In this document: positions 39,066 through 48,964 of the stretch, one piece after another
How the letters are laid out: each line of letters opens with the position of its first letter
How positions within the stretch are numbered: the stretch's first letter is position 1
NCBI RefSeq assembly: GCF_007752135.1
Contig: NZ_CP036298.1
Location: 6,688,501 to 6,752,500 of the forward strand
Direction of reading: 5' to 3'
DNA from: Aureliella helgolandensis
Lineage (GTDB): Bacteria > Planctomycetota > Planctomycetia > Pirellulales > Pirellulaceae
Length of the DNA stretch: 64,000 bases
The notes under the pieces: generated by a model
What the model was told of the DNA's origin: nothing
The model's input: the letters and a program-made list of their open reading frames with translations, nothing else
Databases searched by the model: none
Position numbers and translations under genes: made by a program

Positions 39066-40169
39066 ATGCAGCGAATAGCCATCGTGGCTGGTGCCCGCCC
39101 CAACTTCATGAAAATCGCCCCCATTCTACGAGAGCTCGACAAGACGGCTGGGGTTGCAACGACGTTAATTCATACCGGCCAGCACTACGACAAGAATTTG
39201 TCCGACGTGTTTTTCGAGGAATTGGGGATTCGCCAGCCCGATATCGCCCTCAAGGTCGGCTCGGGCTCGCACGCCGAACAAACTGCGGACGTGATGAAGG
39301 CCATCGAGAAAACATTGGTGGAGGCAGCCGCAACCTCCTCCCCCTTCGACCGCCTTGTGGTGGTAGGGGATGTGAATTCCACCATGGCAGCCGCCATTGC
39401 CGCTACCAAAGTTCATGTCCCCGTGGCCCATGTGGAGGCGGGGCTGCGCAGCTTCGACCGCAGTATGCCCGAAGAAATCAACCGCCTGCTGACCGATTCC
39501 ATCTCGGACATGCTACTCTGTTCCGAGCCTGCGGGGGTTGAGAACCTGAGACGCGAGGGACACGACATGTCGCGTGTGCACCTAGTAGGCAACGTAATGA
39601 TCGACACCTTGATGAGCCAAGTTGAGCGTGCTCGCAGTCGCGATACGCTCGAGCGTCTGAGCCTAGATGCAGGGGAATACGGAGTAGTCACGCTCCACCG
39701 CCCCTCCAACGTCGACGATCGCGAGACACTCGCCGGTCTGTTGCAGGTACTGGTAGAAATTTCGGCGCGCGTTCCGCTGGTATTCCCAATCCATCCACGG
39801 ACGCGGGCCCGCGTAGAGGCCTTCCAATTGACCGAACTGCTTTCGACTGCTCCCCGACTGCAGCTCCTAGAACCTCAGGGCTATGTCGACTTTCTGTGCT
39901 TAACCTCCCAGGCCAAGGTGATAGTCACCGATTCGGGAGGATTGCAGGAGGAATCGACAGCGCTGGGTATTCCCTGCTTGACGATGCGTGCCAATACCGA
40001 ACGCCCCATTACCTGCGAGGAGGGGAGTGGCACGCTGATCGGAAGTTCTGCTCCTCAACTCCGTGCCCAGCTGGAGCGCGTTATAGCTGGCCAGTACAAG
40101 CCGAGTCAGTGCCCCGAACTCTGGGATGGCAAAGCCGCCGTACGCATCGCGCAATTGTTGGTCACCTAG
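39066..40169 (+). CDS. wecB: UDP-N-acetylglucosamine 2-epimerase (non-hydrolysing)
   Basis: 367 residues from ATG 39066, preceded by GGAAAG; the in-frame start at 39003 adds a non-conserved leader. Motifs: VAGARPNFMKIAPI, HTGQHYD, VVGDVNSTMAAA, HVEAGLRSFDRSMPEEINR, HRPSNVDD, FPIHPRTR, and VTDSGGLQEESTALGIPCLTMR with its catalytic and UDP-binding residues. It interconverts UDP-GlcNAc and UDP-ManNAc, supplying a ManNAc-type donor for the polysaccharide. The last ~177 bp are the first unit of a downstream tandem repeat, so the 3' end of the gene has been amplified. Confidence 0.95.
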   Translation: MQRIAIVAGARPNFMKIAPILRELDKTAGVATTLIHTGQHYDKNLSDVFFEELGIRQPDIALKVGSGSHAEQTADVMKAIEKTLVEAAATSSPFDRLVVVGDVNSTMAAAIAATKVHVPVAHVEAGLRSFDRSMPEEINRLLTDSISDMLLCSEPAGVENLRREGHDMSRVHLVGNVMIDTLMSQVERARSRDTLERLSLDAGEYGVVTLHRPSNVDDRETLAGLLQVLVEISARVPLVFPIHPRTRARVEAFQLTELLSTAPRLQLLEPQGYVDFLCLTSQAKVIVTDSGGLQEESTALGIPCLTMRANTERPITCEEGSGTLIGSSAPQLRAQLERVIAGQYKPSQCPELWDGKAAVRIAQLLVT

Positions 40170-41604
40170 CTCCGTCACGATGGGGCGAGTCTCGAGCTTG
40201 CTTCCAACGAGGAGTGCAACGCCACAGATAGCATTTTCAACAACAGGCAGATAAATCGACCGCGAAAGACGCTAAATAAGCGAAAAATTGAAATCCGACA
40301 TAACGACTACCGGCACCGCACCTCAGGGCCTTCCTTTCGCGTCTTTCGTCTATTTCGCGGTTGAAAATCTGCTTTACTGCGGGCCGGTGCGACGATAGAA
40401 AAGCTACTCACGGCCGCCCCAATCCGCCGTGCGTCTAACGCGGCGGAGCCTGCGGTGATACCACCTGCCAGCCAACGACACTGCCTGGCCTGCCATATTC
40501 CTTGAATACGATCCAACACCGAACACTCCGTTACCTGAGAGACGGGTAGTAGCACGCTGATCGGAAATTCTGCTCCTCAACTCCGTACCCAGTTAGAGCG
40601 CGTTATAGCTGGCCAGTACAAGCCGAGTCAGTGTCCCAATCTGTGGGATGCCAAAGCCGCCGTACGCATCGCGCAATTGTTGGTCGCCTAGCTCCGGCAC
40701 GATGGGGTGAGCGTGGTTCCAGCCAGGTTTGCAACGCCACAGATGGCATTTTCAGCCACCAAGAAGAATAAGATGACCGCGAAAGATGCGAAATACGCGA
40801 AAAGTTCAAACCCGAGAGAACTGCCGCTAGAACAGCTCTCCAGGCCTTCCTTTCGCATCTCTCGTCTATTTCGCGGTTGAAAATCTGCTTTACTGCGGGC
40901 CGGTGCGACGATAGAAAAGCTACTCACGGCCGCCCCAATCCGCCGTGCGTCTAACGCGGCGGAGCCTGCGGTGATACCACCTGCCAGCCAACGACACTGC
41001 CTGGCCTGCCATATTCCTTGAATACGATCCAACACCGAGCACTCCGTTACCTGAGAGGCGGGTAGTAGCACGCTGATCGGAAATTCTGCTCCTCAACTCC
41101 GTACCCAGTTAGAGCGCGTTATAGCTGGCCAGTACAAGCCGAGTCAGTGTCCCAATCTGTGGGATGCCAAAGCCGCCGTACGCATCGCGCAATTGTTGGT
41201 CGCCTAGCTCCGGCACGATGGGGTGAGCGTGGTTCCAGCCAGGTTTGCAACGCCACAGATGGCATTTTCAGCCACCAAGAAGAATAAGATGACCGCGAAA
41301 GATGCGAAATACGCGAAAAGTTCCAACCCGAGAGAACTGCCGCTAGAACAGCTTCTCCAGGCCTTCCTTTCGCATCTTTCGTTTATTTCGCGGTGGGAAA
41401 TCTGCATTACTGCGGGTTGGTGCGACGATAGAAATGCTACTCACGGCCGCCCCAATCCGCCGTGCGTCTAACGCGTCGGAGCATGCGGTGATACCACCTG
41501 CCAGCCAACGACACTGCCTGTCCTGCCATATTCCTTGAATATGATCCAACACCGAACACTTCGTTACCTGCGAGGAGGGTCGTGGCACGCTGATCGGAAG
41601 TCTA
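39993..41604. repeat. ~517-bp tandem repeat containing the 3' end of wecB
   Basis: Units begin at 39993, 40515 and 41031 (periods 522, 516) with a truncated fourth at 41548-41604. Each contains the last ~177 bp of wecB (recognisable by CTGGCCAGTACAAGCCGAGT and the GCGCAATTGTTGGTC stop region), then about 340 bp of non-coding DNA including a family B inverted repeat (40259-40363 in the first unit). Units 2 and 3 are nearly identical. The fourth starts CTGCGAGGAGGG, closer to intact wecB than units 2 and 3 are. None of the extra copies can encode an epimerase. Confidence 0.95.
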
Positions 41605-41617
41605 CAGCCGTAAACGC

Positions 41618-42499
41618 TTACCCTTCCTGTTTAGTCAAAGGGCTCGAAACCGTCCAATTAGTGCGGGCCAGAAAATCTTCTTGACTCCTAATCGCAAGCA
41701 CGTTTGTATGGTGGGTTCGCAAACAGTAGTCACTTCGAATTCTCGATATTTCGGACGGTCCACTCCTGACGTAGAGAGCAAACCCTTGGTGTTCGAAATC
41801 CGTTAGCAATTCTCGGACGCTGTAACCAAACAAGTTGAAATTCTGCTCGGATATTTCGAAGTAGACGCAATCAGTCTTCGCCAGTGTTTCTCGACCGCCC
41901 TGAAATACAAATTTCTCGTATCCTTCGACATCAACTTTGAGTAAATGGACTCGCTCGGCTTCAGCGAGAATATCATCCAGTAGAGCGACGCGTACCGCGA
42001 TTCCAGGTTCATCCACCAAAACATGGTTGGTGTCATCATTGGAAGAACTGGAAAAACGAATCTCGCCTTCGGTAGCGCCCAAAGCGCAATTGAATAAGTG
42101 CACTCGTTCACTGAGCCCGTTCAACAACACATTTTCTACCAGATATCGGTAAATCCTCGGATGCGGCTCAAATCCGAAATGGCCTCCTTTAGGGCTGGCT
42201 AGCGCCGCAGGTATCAAGGTCGTTCCGACATTGGCCCCAACATCGACGTACACATCCCCATCGTTTAGATAGCTCGCAATAAACTCACAGTCGGTCTTGC
42301 GAGAATCCGGATCGTAGAACAATGCCAACGAGAGCGAGCTCTTTCTTAGGTGAATGCGATAACCGTTGGTCTTCACCTTGATTCTCAATAGCTTTCCCGC
42401 ATCAAAGGGCAACTTGACAAGAATCTTGCACAGTATTCTGCGCAGAGGTTTGGGATCTGTTTTCAAGGTTTCCCATAAAGAGTTGAATTTCTCGATCAA
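41618..42499 (-). CDS. FkbM-family methyltransferase
   Basis: 293 residues from TTG. The SAM-binding loop is DVGANVGTT at residues 86-94; FGFEPHPRIYRYL, NCALGATEGE and LLKVDVEGYEKFVFQGG follow in the order typical of FkbM enzymes, which O-methylate sugars or natural products. Probably decorates the polysaccharide. Its 3' end is 14 bp from the wecB-derived repeat array, so the array sits between converging genes. Confidence 0.88.
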   Translation of the reverse strand: MIEKFNSLWETLKTDPKPLRRILCKILVKLPFDAGKLLRIKVKTNGYRIHLRKSSLSLALFYDPDSRKTDCEFIASYLNDGDVYVDVGANVGTTLIPAALASPKGGHFGFEPHPRIYRYLVENVLLNGLSERVHLFNCALGATEGEIRFSSSSNDDTNHVLVDEPGIAVRVALLDDILAEAERVHLLKVDVEGYEKFVFQGGRETLAKTDCVYFEISEQNFNLFGYSVRELLTDFEHQGFALYVRSGPSEISRIRSDYCLRTHHTNVLAIRSQEDFLARTNWTVSSPLTKQEG

Positions 42500-43302
42500 G
42501 CTACCATATCCTTTTGCAACATTATTGGCCGCCCTATGGAACGAAGCCAGGGCGGTGGCGACACCACGGACTGGAGAATCGCATGACAGTTTAGGCTAAG
42601 TGCATCAGCACTAGGTGAGCGAAAAGTTGGAGAATCCCGATGTTTCATTGCGAAAACGATTGAATTCGCTGAAGTCTAGGGGGCTCCCCGACTGTGAAAA
42701 AATAAAGGTAATGATGGTCTCACAGAGATGGAAAGGTAAGTCAAAAAACAGTGCTGGCTTAGCAAGCAACGGAAAGGCACGAAACCTCGACAGCTCTGCT
42801 AGAACTGGCATTTGAAATGCAACTGTACGATGCCTACTCTCGCTAAAAAATTCGGCATGCTCTCCCTTTAAATGCTTTCAATTGGAACCATCCAGCCCTC
42901 CCCCCTCAGACTGAACTCAACCATGCCCTGTCGCGCAAGTCTGCTCTTTCAAGAAGTGCGTTATGCACATTGCTTGGAATCCATGTCGCGGTTGGAGAAC
43001 TAAAATCTCGCCCCGCCTCGCTGAGACAAAAAGCGACCGAATGCACGGTGTTACCTTGGCTCAACAGCAGACGCGGCCCTAAACGAAAATGCTAGCAGTC
43101 CTGGCCACAGGTGCAGGGCACCGCCCCCCTCAGATTGCCCCAACAGATGCGGCTTCACCCGAGCATGCAGCAACTCAACCGTGGAGGAGAATTAACAATC
43201 CCGGCAATTTGCGCCCGTGTTATCCCTTAATCTCACAAAAGTCGACGACTTTAACTCGCCATATGCTTGAATGTCGACCTGCAAAGCAGTACCATAAGAG
43301 GT
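42500..43302. other. 803-bp intergenic region
   Basis: No coding frame with recognisable features and no repeat family member was found. It separates the FkbM gene (minus) from the secreted protein (plus) and should contain promoters for both. Confidence 0.4.
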
Positions 43303-43668
43303 ATGTACCGTCTACTACTAATTCTGCTCATCACTGTCCTGCTCATGGGACGCTCTGCGCATGCAGGGATCATGATGAGTTTCACTTCCCCAGCATCAGA
43401 CCAGGGCGTCGCAATTACGACGGAACCGGTTGACCATGGCCCGGTTTGGGATGAGAAAGTACCTTGTTCGTCGAGTGCAGACTCAGCTGTTTCACTAGTT
43501 AATGCAGTCGCAATGAGCGGATTGAACCTTGCGCTCGACCAATCGTGCGGAAATGAAATGCAGCCGGGGCGGCTGTTACTGTCGAATGCCCGCATTCCTC
43601 CCAAGCCGGATCTAGACGGTTTAATCAAACCTCCGCGTTCTTCTGCTAAACAATCCTTATTTTTGTAG
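43303..43668 (+). CDS. Small secreted protein of unknown function
   Basis: 121 residues. ATG 43303 is preceded by AAGAGGT, a good ribosome site, and opens a clear signal peptide (MYRLLLILLITVLLMGRSAHA). The mature part is short, with two Cys and a Pro/Lys-rich tail, and has no recognised domain. It lies 43 bp upstream of a PEP-CTERM gene, so the two may be co-expressed. Confidence 0.6.
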   Translation: MYRLLLILLITVLLMGRSAHAGIMMSFTSPASDQGVAITTEPVDHGPVWDEKVPCSSSADSAVSLVNAVAMSGLNLALDQSCGNEMQPGRLLLSNARIPPKPDLDGLIKPPRSSAKQSLFL

Positions 43669-43711
43669 TTAGCGAAGAATTTTGAGTTTTTGATACCTTG
43701 AAGGAATGTAA

Positions 43712-44701
43712 ATGTTTAAGAAAATAATTTGTGCTGCGATTCTCGCTGCACTTAGTGTTGTTCCAGTTTCGAACGCCAACGCGACCATCTTGGTTAACAA
43801 TTGGACTGTGGACCTTGACGGAGCTTTTGGTACTGTAGACACCTTCGGCACGATCAGTGGAATCGATCAAATCGGTTTCACCGGTCTATTCCATCAACAC
43901 TTGGACGGTGCGCCTGTTGCAGGGTCACGCATCGCGGTCGATGGACTGATTCAGGTCAACGGCTTGGTAGGTGGACAGCCTGCAGCGAACATATCCAGTA
44001 AGGGCGCGATTCTATCCAGCTCAGTGATCCCACTTACCAAAACGTTTGAAATGACAGCTTCTTTCAGCGTGACCAATCAGATCACCGATGTAACGGGAGA
44101 CGTAGTCACTTTTGTCCATGAGGCGTTCGGGGCTGCGGCTATCGACGGAGCAATCTACGATGGGTACCTCGATATTTACTTAGATGACTTAGGTGGATTT
44201 TCCGGAAATCCCTTAAACACAGGGGCTGTATCGGATGTGAACCCAACCACCGGTGGTGCAGGCTTTGAGGATGGCGTCCACATTGCTCGCTTCGGAGTTA
44301 TGGGCGGGAACGAGGGAACGGTCAACCTTTCCGAGCTAGACGGCAACGATAGCGTAACTTTCCAGCTTGTTTGGGGTAAATCCGGAGTTCTATTCGACGA
44401 GTTCGGCGGCGACCTGTCCTTGCTGACCGGTGCCCCCGAAGAACTGCTCATCGCAGACGCTTCGAGCACTCTTGACTCGGATGGTGGACTGGGAGTTAGT
44501 GCTCCTAAACCAAGCAACTGGCCTGGCGCTGATGCAGGCGGATTCGCGTTCGACGAAGCCGGTTCATTCGGCGATGCGTACGGTCAAGAAGACGGTTCGC
44601 TAAACTTCCAATCAGTACCTGAACCTGCCTCTGCCACTCTTTGGTTAGGCTTGGTTGGTGCTACTTCACTCGTTCGGAAGCGTCGTAAGAATCGTGCATA
44701 G
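43712..44701 (+). CDS. PEP-CTERM sorting domain protein
   Basis: 329 residues. Signal peptide at the N-terminus (MFKKIICAAILAALSVVPVS...), a beta-rich acidic body with many Gly, Asp and Asn, and a C-terminal sorting signal: VPEPAS at about 302-307, a hydrophobic helix, then the basic RKRRKNR tail. Exosortase would cut at the PEP motif and release or anchor the protein in the envelope. The body has no named domain. A strong terminator follows. Confidence 0.92.
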   Translation: MFKKIICAAILAALSVVPVSNANATILVNNWTVDLDGAFGTVDTFGTISGIDQIGFTGLFHQHLDGAPVAGSRIAVDGLIQVNGLVGGQPAANISSKGAILSSSVIPLTKTFEMTASFSVTNQITDVTGDVVTFVHEAFGAAAIDGAIYDGYLDIYLDDLGGFSGNPLNTGAVSDVNPTTGGAGFEDGVHIARFGVMGGNEGTVNLSELDGNDSVTFQLVWGKSGVLFDEFGGDLSLLTGAPEELLIADASSTLDSDGGLGVSAPKPSNWPGADAGGFAFDEAGSFGDAYGQEDGSLNFQSVPEPASATLWLGLVGATSLVRKRRKNRA

Positions 44702-44735
44702 TCACGAACTACGTACCGCTAAGTAATGCCACTTA

Positions 44736-44767
44736 AGGTGGGCGAGTTTTCTCGCTCACCTTTTTTT
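44736..44767 (+). terminator. Rho-independent terminator
   Basis: Stem AGGTGGGCGAG / CTCGCTCACCT (one G-T pair), loop TTTT, then seven T. It ends the PEP-CTERM transcript. Confidence 0.92.
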
Positions 44768-44855
44768 ATTCCAAATGTCGAAGCTCTACTCGGCAGCGAG
44801 GGCGTCTGAGGTACTCGCCCCATGCGTGATTAAACGACAATACATTGAAAAGAAT

Positions 44856-45926
44856 TCATTCGACCGACATAGTATCGGCGGTCATCTTCGCAATGGGCAT
44901 TCTTCCAACACGTCCCGTTGGCTGGTCTGCGTATCCAATTCGCATGAGAGTACACGGAAGAGCCGAATTCAGTTCGGAGGTTAACAGCCGACGAAAATTC
45001 TGCAGAAGCTCTGAAGCGAGTCTTTGATCGCGAGCACTGAGTGTCTTCAGTGTTCCGAATGCAACTAGATTCTGAAGAATTAGCAATGACATCATCGGTT
45101 GGGCAACCATCCCGTGTTCCGTCAATGCCAGCCAAGCTCGTTGCCAAACCCTGCCGCTGCGCCAGCTAGCGATCGATGAGAGCTCGGGAACGCTTACCAC
45201 ACAAACTCCGGAAGCACTCAGCATGAGCTGGCGTGAGACTCGCCCTAATGCAAGCCGTCCCCCCAGGCAATAGAACAGCGAATCAGGCATGGCTCGCATG
45301 GCTCGCAACATTTTGCGTTCCCCCCACCCAGCTTCCAATGAGCCAAGTGATAGACCCTCGTCAACCACGTCGGTATTCGCCTTATCAAACCGAATGCTTT
45401 TCAAGAACGCGTTGCGTATCGCTTTGGTGCCTAGGATCACAGCATCCGCCCTCGAAACCACCCCCGATAGTTTTAGTAGTCTCTCATTGTCCAAGATCCA
45501 GTGAGCGCGAACACCATCCAATTCGGTCGTGCTGGATTCTAGTTTTTGCCGTAATTCAGCAGTAATCTCTCCCCCTCGGTACACGCGGCGGTTGGTGGCC
45601 CGCAACAATAGAAGGGGATTTACTTGTCCTGAATTGGATGTTGGCGAAAGCCGAAAGTGCGTCGAGCTTCCTTTAGAGGGTTGAGAGAGCTGATATTCCC
45701 ATCCGTTTCCTTCTGCGGTTTGAATCATGTTCTCCACCGCGGCACCTACTGCGATGTCCGCCATGCGTTGCCCGACATTCATTGGGGAGGGATCACGCTC
45801 GGGATCGACTTCAATGGCTATCGTCCAATCTGCTCGATTCACCGTGAAACGCCAGGGTTGAGTATTATCTCCCGACGGTGCTAGACTCGCTGCTTCGAGA
45901 AGCGTGTCGAGGGCCGTTTTATCCAT
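44856..45926 (-). CDS. Nitroreductase-family protein (Rv1355c/Acg-like)
   Basis: 356 residues from ATG 45926; the frame extends to a GTG at 45995 with no conserved-looking sequence. The FMN-region motif ASLAPSGDNTQPWRF at about residues 13-27 is the nitroreductase signature, and RATNRR and a C-terminal IGYADQP follow as in Acg-like members. It lies 7 kb from a ThiF-like gene on the same strand. In mycobacteria these two domains are fused in Rv1355c-type proteins, so a joint pathway is possible. Substrate unknown. Confidence 0.7.
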   Translation of the reverse strand: MDKTALDTLLEAASLAPSGDNTQPWRFTVNRADWTIAIEVDPERDPSPMNVGQRMADIAVGAAVENMIQTAEGNGWEYQLSQPSKGSSTHFRLSPTSNSGQVNPLLLLRATNRRVYRGGEITAELRQKLESSTTELDGVRAHWILDNERLLKLSGVVSRADAVILGTKAIRNAFLKSIRFDKANTDVVDEGLSLGSLEAGWGERKMLRAMRAMPDSLFYCLGGRLALGRVSRQLMLSASGVCVVSVPELSSIASWRSGRVWQRAWLALTEHGMVAQPMMSLLILQNLVAFGTLKTLSARDQRLASELLQNFRRLLTSELNSALPCTLMRIGYADQPTGRVGRMPIAKMTADTMSVE

Positions 45927-46986
45927 GCAATTTCGCCTTGGCTGTTCGGTGTGTTGGAAACTGTTGATGCCTAGTGGGCTGTGGGGAACTACCAATTTAA
46001 GACACTTCAGTTTGGCGTTCCCGAGCTGCCAGTGTAGTGCACCGCCCGCGGTAGATTACAGCAACACAACGCAGTGTTCGAGCGGAAATCCTTAACGCAG
46101 AAGTCGAATGAGCATCTAAGCGATGCTTTATGCTCCTATCGTCGCTTCTTGGCAGCCTCTTCAGTTCTCCTCAACATGCACTAGCAACATACCGTCGGAT
46201 TGGTCGGAATAAGAGACCAACACTAAGCGCAGGATGCTGCCGAAGGACCGTTCCGAACTTCGGTTCGGAATCACTTCCCCGGTCAACTTTGTCGCTCTCT
46301 TGTCTTGTAAGACACAATCTCTATCGCTTCGCAGCGGAAATCCCGGCATTAGCCAATGGTATTTAGACAAATCATTCTATCGAAAGTCACGCTCCCGAGG
46401 CGAACGGGTTCCCTGAGCGAACAGCGTTGCGGTAGCAAGAAATATCGTCAGCAGAAAAATCAAAGCCATGCGAAAGTAGAGCCGCTGACGGGACTCCATT
46501 GAGAAACAAGAGCAGCTCAGTTTCCAGTTAGCCAGCATTCTAGAACAGGCTCCAAGTCTAGGCGCAGCAGTCCCCCTCTCCACCAACCGGAGGTACACCC
46601 ACTGATTCTTCTGACGAGCTAAAGCGAAAACGCAACCGTTCACCATCATCCTCATCCTCATCCTTCAGGCAGCTTCAATCGTTGCTTCAGGTTTAGTTTA
46701 AGTCGCAGACAACCGTGAACGCTTACGAAGCATCCAGGCGGACGTTTTGACAGGAAGATGGGGACAGAAAGATGAATTGCCCTGGCCAGCTTCCTGCCAA
46801 CAACACTCTCTGCTGCACCAGACTCGCCCCAGCCAAACTCAACGGAGAGGAGTAATACCAAGCAAGCTCACGATTGCGAAGCATTTCATCCGTTCATTCA
46901 CGACCTTCCTTCCCATCAGGCAGCCTCAATCGTTGCTTCGGGTTTGAGTCTAGGTTTGAGTCGCTGACAACCCTGAACGGCTACAC
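45927..46986. other. 1,060-bp gene-poor region with a ~65-bp direct repeat
   Basis: Two diverged copies of a segment with CAATCGTTGCTTC, ...GACAACC and GTGAACG lie at 46661-46726 and 46911-46986; the second touches the 3' end of the N-acyltransferase gene. A 40-codon minus-strand frame (46377-46499) encodes a basic peptide with one hydrophobic helix, but nothing else supports it as a gene. Confidence 0.45.
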
Positions 46987-47784
46987 TTAAGCAGCCATCG
47001 GAACCATCTGATGATCTTCCGCAGGTAGGTACTGCGCGAAATAGCGTTTTTCGGCGTCGGTCATGTGCGCTCCATCGAGCTGCCACGGAGCGTACTTGGG
47101 GTTGTAGACTTGGCCGAATAAGGGATAGCCTGTTTGATCAAGCTTGGCGAAATCGTGCACGCATAAGATGGCTGGATTGCCGCGCACGGCCGCGTACTGC
47201 TTGACCTCCGAATACCGCTCGCAACCAAACAATCGCTCGTAGACTTTAGCATGCTTCGGGTGCACGGCTAATACGAGACGATCGATGCCTCGTCGCCTGG
47301 CCGTTTGGATTACTAAGCCGATCACCTGAACGAGCGTTTGAAAACAGCGACGCTTGTCGTCCGTTTCCGTGCGACTCGCCAAGCAAGATACTTCGGCTAG
47401 TCGCAGGCCACCCGACCGCATAGCGTCGATCTCCGCTTTGAACAATGCCTCCATCGGCAAACCGGACTCTCCGTCACCGACCAAAGTAGCCGTAAAGCTG
47501 ACGCGCTGCTGCTGCTTGGCAACCACCACAGCAGTAGTATCCAGCAAATGATGCTTCATGACTCGCAGCCCCTGGGGATCCCCAGCAGACAAACCGGTTC
47601 GACAATAGAGCTCTTGAACCAAACGAAACGCCTGCTCACGTTCTGCCTGGCATTCGGTGACCTTCAAGTCCAAGCCTAAAGGTGTCGATTCGTCGCGTTT
47701 CCGTGTGCTGATGGGATCCAACCGGCTGGGAATCCGAGGTTGTTGGCGTGTGTTGCTGGTGGGCAATGCAGACCGAAATTCCAT
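46987..47784 (-). CDS. FeeM/exosortase-associated N-acyltransferase, copy 1
   Basis: 265 residues from ATG 47784 (CGAGG upstream); a longer frame to 47889 is less likely. It carries the blocks shared by all three copies in this window: LRLAEVSCLA (about 128-137) and HPKHAKVYERLFGCERY (about 175-191). They fit the GNAT-like fold of N-acyl amino acid synthases (FeeM) and the acyltransferases associated with PEP-CTERM/exosortase systems, which are related to LuxI-type synthases. The likely reaction is transfer of a fatty acyl from ACP or CoA to an amine. Acceptor unknown. Confidence 0.78.
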   Translation of the reverse strand: MEFRSALPTSNTRQQPRIPSRLDPISTRKRDESTPLGLDLKVTECQAEREQAFRLVQELYCRTGLSAGDPQGLRVMKHHLLDTTAVVVAKQQQRVSFTATLVGDGESGLPMEALFKAEIDAMRSGGLRLAEVSCLASRTETDDKRRCFQTLVQVIGLVIQTARRRGIDRLVLAVHPKHAKVYERLFGCERYSEVKQYAAVRGNPAILCVHDFAKLDQTGYPLFGQVYNPKYAPWQLDGAHMTDAEKRYFAQYLPAEDHQMVPMAA

Positions 47785-47977
47785 ACTAAAGCCTCGAAGT
47801 ATTGAGAAGAGAGGAGATAAGGCTGTCGAGTTGAAGAGTGTTCTTGTTGATAGGGGGCTGGCTGAGATCTCGCGAATCACGCCATACAAGTCAAGCCAGA
47901 AAATAGTCTAGCTCTCTCGGAAGGCATGAAAAAACACATCACCGCAGCTCAGGCAGCCGATTTGAATCAAGCGTGCC

Positions 47978-48322
47978 TCAGGGAGCAACAGGCTCAGGAT
48001 CACAGCTTGCGAGGCCGAGCATATCTGAGAGAGAATTCACACGGACTTGAAGAATCCCCGCCGATTCGGCAGGATTAAAATGGACGATCCGTAAATTGGG
48101 TGCCATTTCAAGTGCATGGGATAGCACAGCGGATAATTCAGGTCCGTCGCTCCAAGAGTGAATCCACAATTGGGGTTGATGCTGGTCAATGAGTGCCAGG
48201 CATTCGAAGAAATTGCACGATTCACCAATCACTTCGGTGTCACTATGCTGTTCAATATCGTATCGCAGGACTTGCTGGCAAAGCTGTTGCTCGATGGAGA
48301 GTAAGACGCGAATTCTATTCAT
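47978..48322 (-). CDS. Degenerate response-regulator receiver-like protein
   Basis: 114 residues from ATG 48322. IRVLLSIEQQLCQQVLRYDI, then a helix and LIDQHQPQLWIHS occupy the positions of receiver strands 1 to 3, but the phospho-acceptor Asp after strand 3 is replaced (LWIHS instead of LLLDL), and the Asp pair near the N-terminus is absent. A stand-alone pseudo-receiver of this kind could act by binding rather than phosphorylation. It lies 193 bp upstream of N-acyltransferase copy 1 on the same strand. Confidence 0.5.
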   Translation of the reverse strand: MNRIRVLLSIEQQLCQQVLRYDIEQHSDTEVIGESCNFFECLALIDQHQPQLWIHSWSDGPELSAVLSHALEMAPNLRIVHFNPAESAGILQVRVNSLSDMLGLASCDPEPVAP

Positions 48323-48964
48323 AAGAGGTAGTTTGCGATTCTTGCTTGCGGGAGGAGTGAAGAGAAGCACAAGTGAACGGAGCTGATTATGCCAATTGAG
48401 GCGACACGGATCCATGATTCTTTGGGGCCGAAAAGGGTTCAATTGTGGCAAGTCTTCGTGAATCCAAAGGACTAGTTCCTCTACTTCAACTGGGCGGCAT
48501 CAAGACTAGCTCAGCGGTGCCCCAATCTGCCGTTTCACTCAAACACAAATCGCTGCGTCAGTACGACTAAAGATGCTGACCTCGTTCATGCGAGTGCTGA
48601 AATCACAACCCGCCGCCTGAGCAAAGGTCGGATCCACGCGTTTAGCCACGCCGTATCCGATATGGAGTGCGATGACTTGTCATCGCTGTGGAGTAACGCC
48701 GGGATGCTGAGTGGCTTGCCCACCGACTGAATGTGTGCGAAGGCCGAAAAGCATCCATCTTCGCTCTGCTCTTGCAAGTAATTGGATCGCAAAAACAACC
48801 GGCTGACGGGCAAGAAAGCTACGACAAGTCGCAGCACTCCATACCATCGGGGCGTGACAGCCTCTTTTCGCATCGTCGAGCGTGATCTGTCGGCGGACTG
48901 TCACGTCTGAATGCTAGCACTACAAGGAAAGTGGCTGGCGTTAATCCCCCCATTGCCGATTGCC
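48323..48964. other. 642-bp intergenic region with a fragment of repeat A
   Basis: About 35 bases near 48,601 (CAACCCGCCGCCTGAGCAAAGG) are a worn copy of the family A core. A 95-codon minus-strand frame (48586-48873) ends inside that fragment and has no recognised domain; I do not call it a gene. Confidence 0.45.

Noticed and set aside
46377-46499. Minus-strand 40-codon membrane peptide
   Set aside because: A single hydrophobic stretch is not enough; no ribosome site or conserved context.
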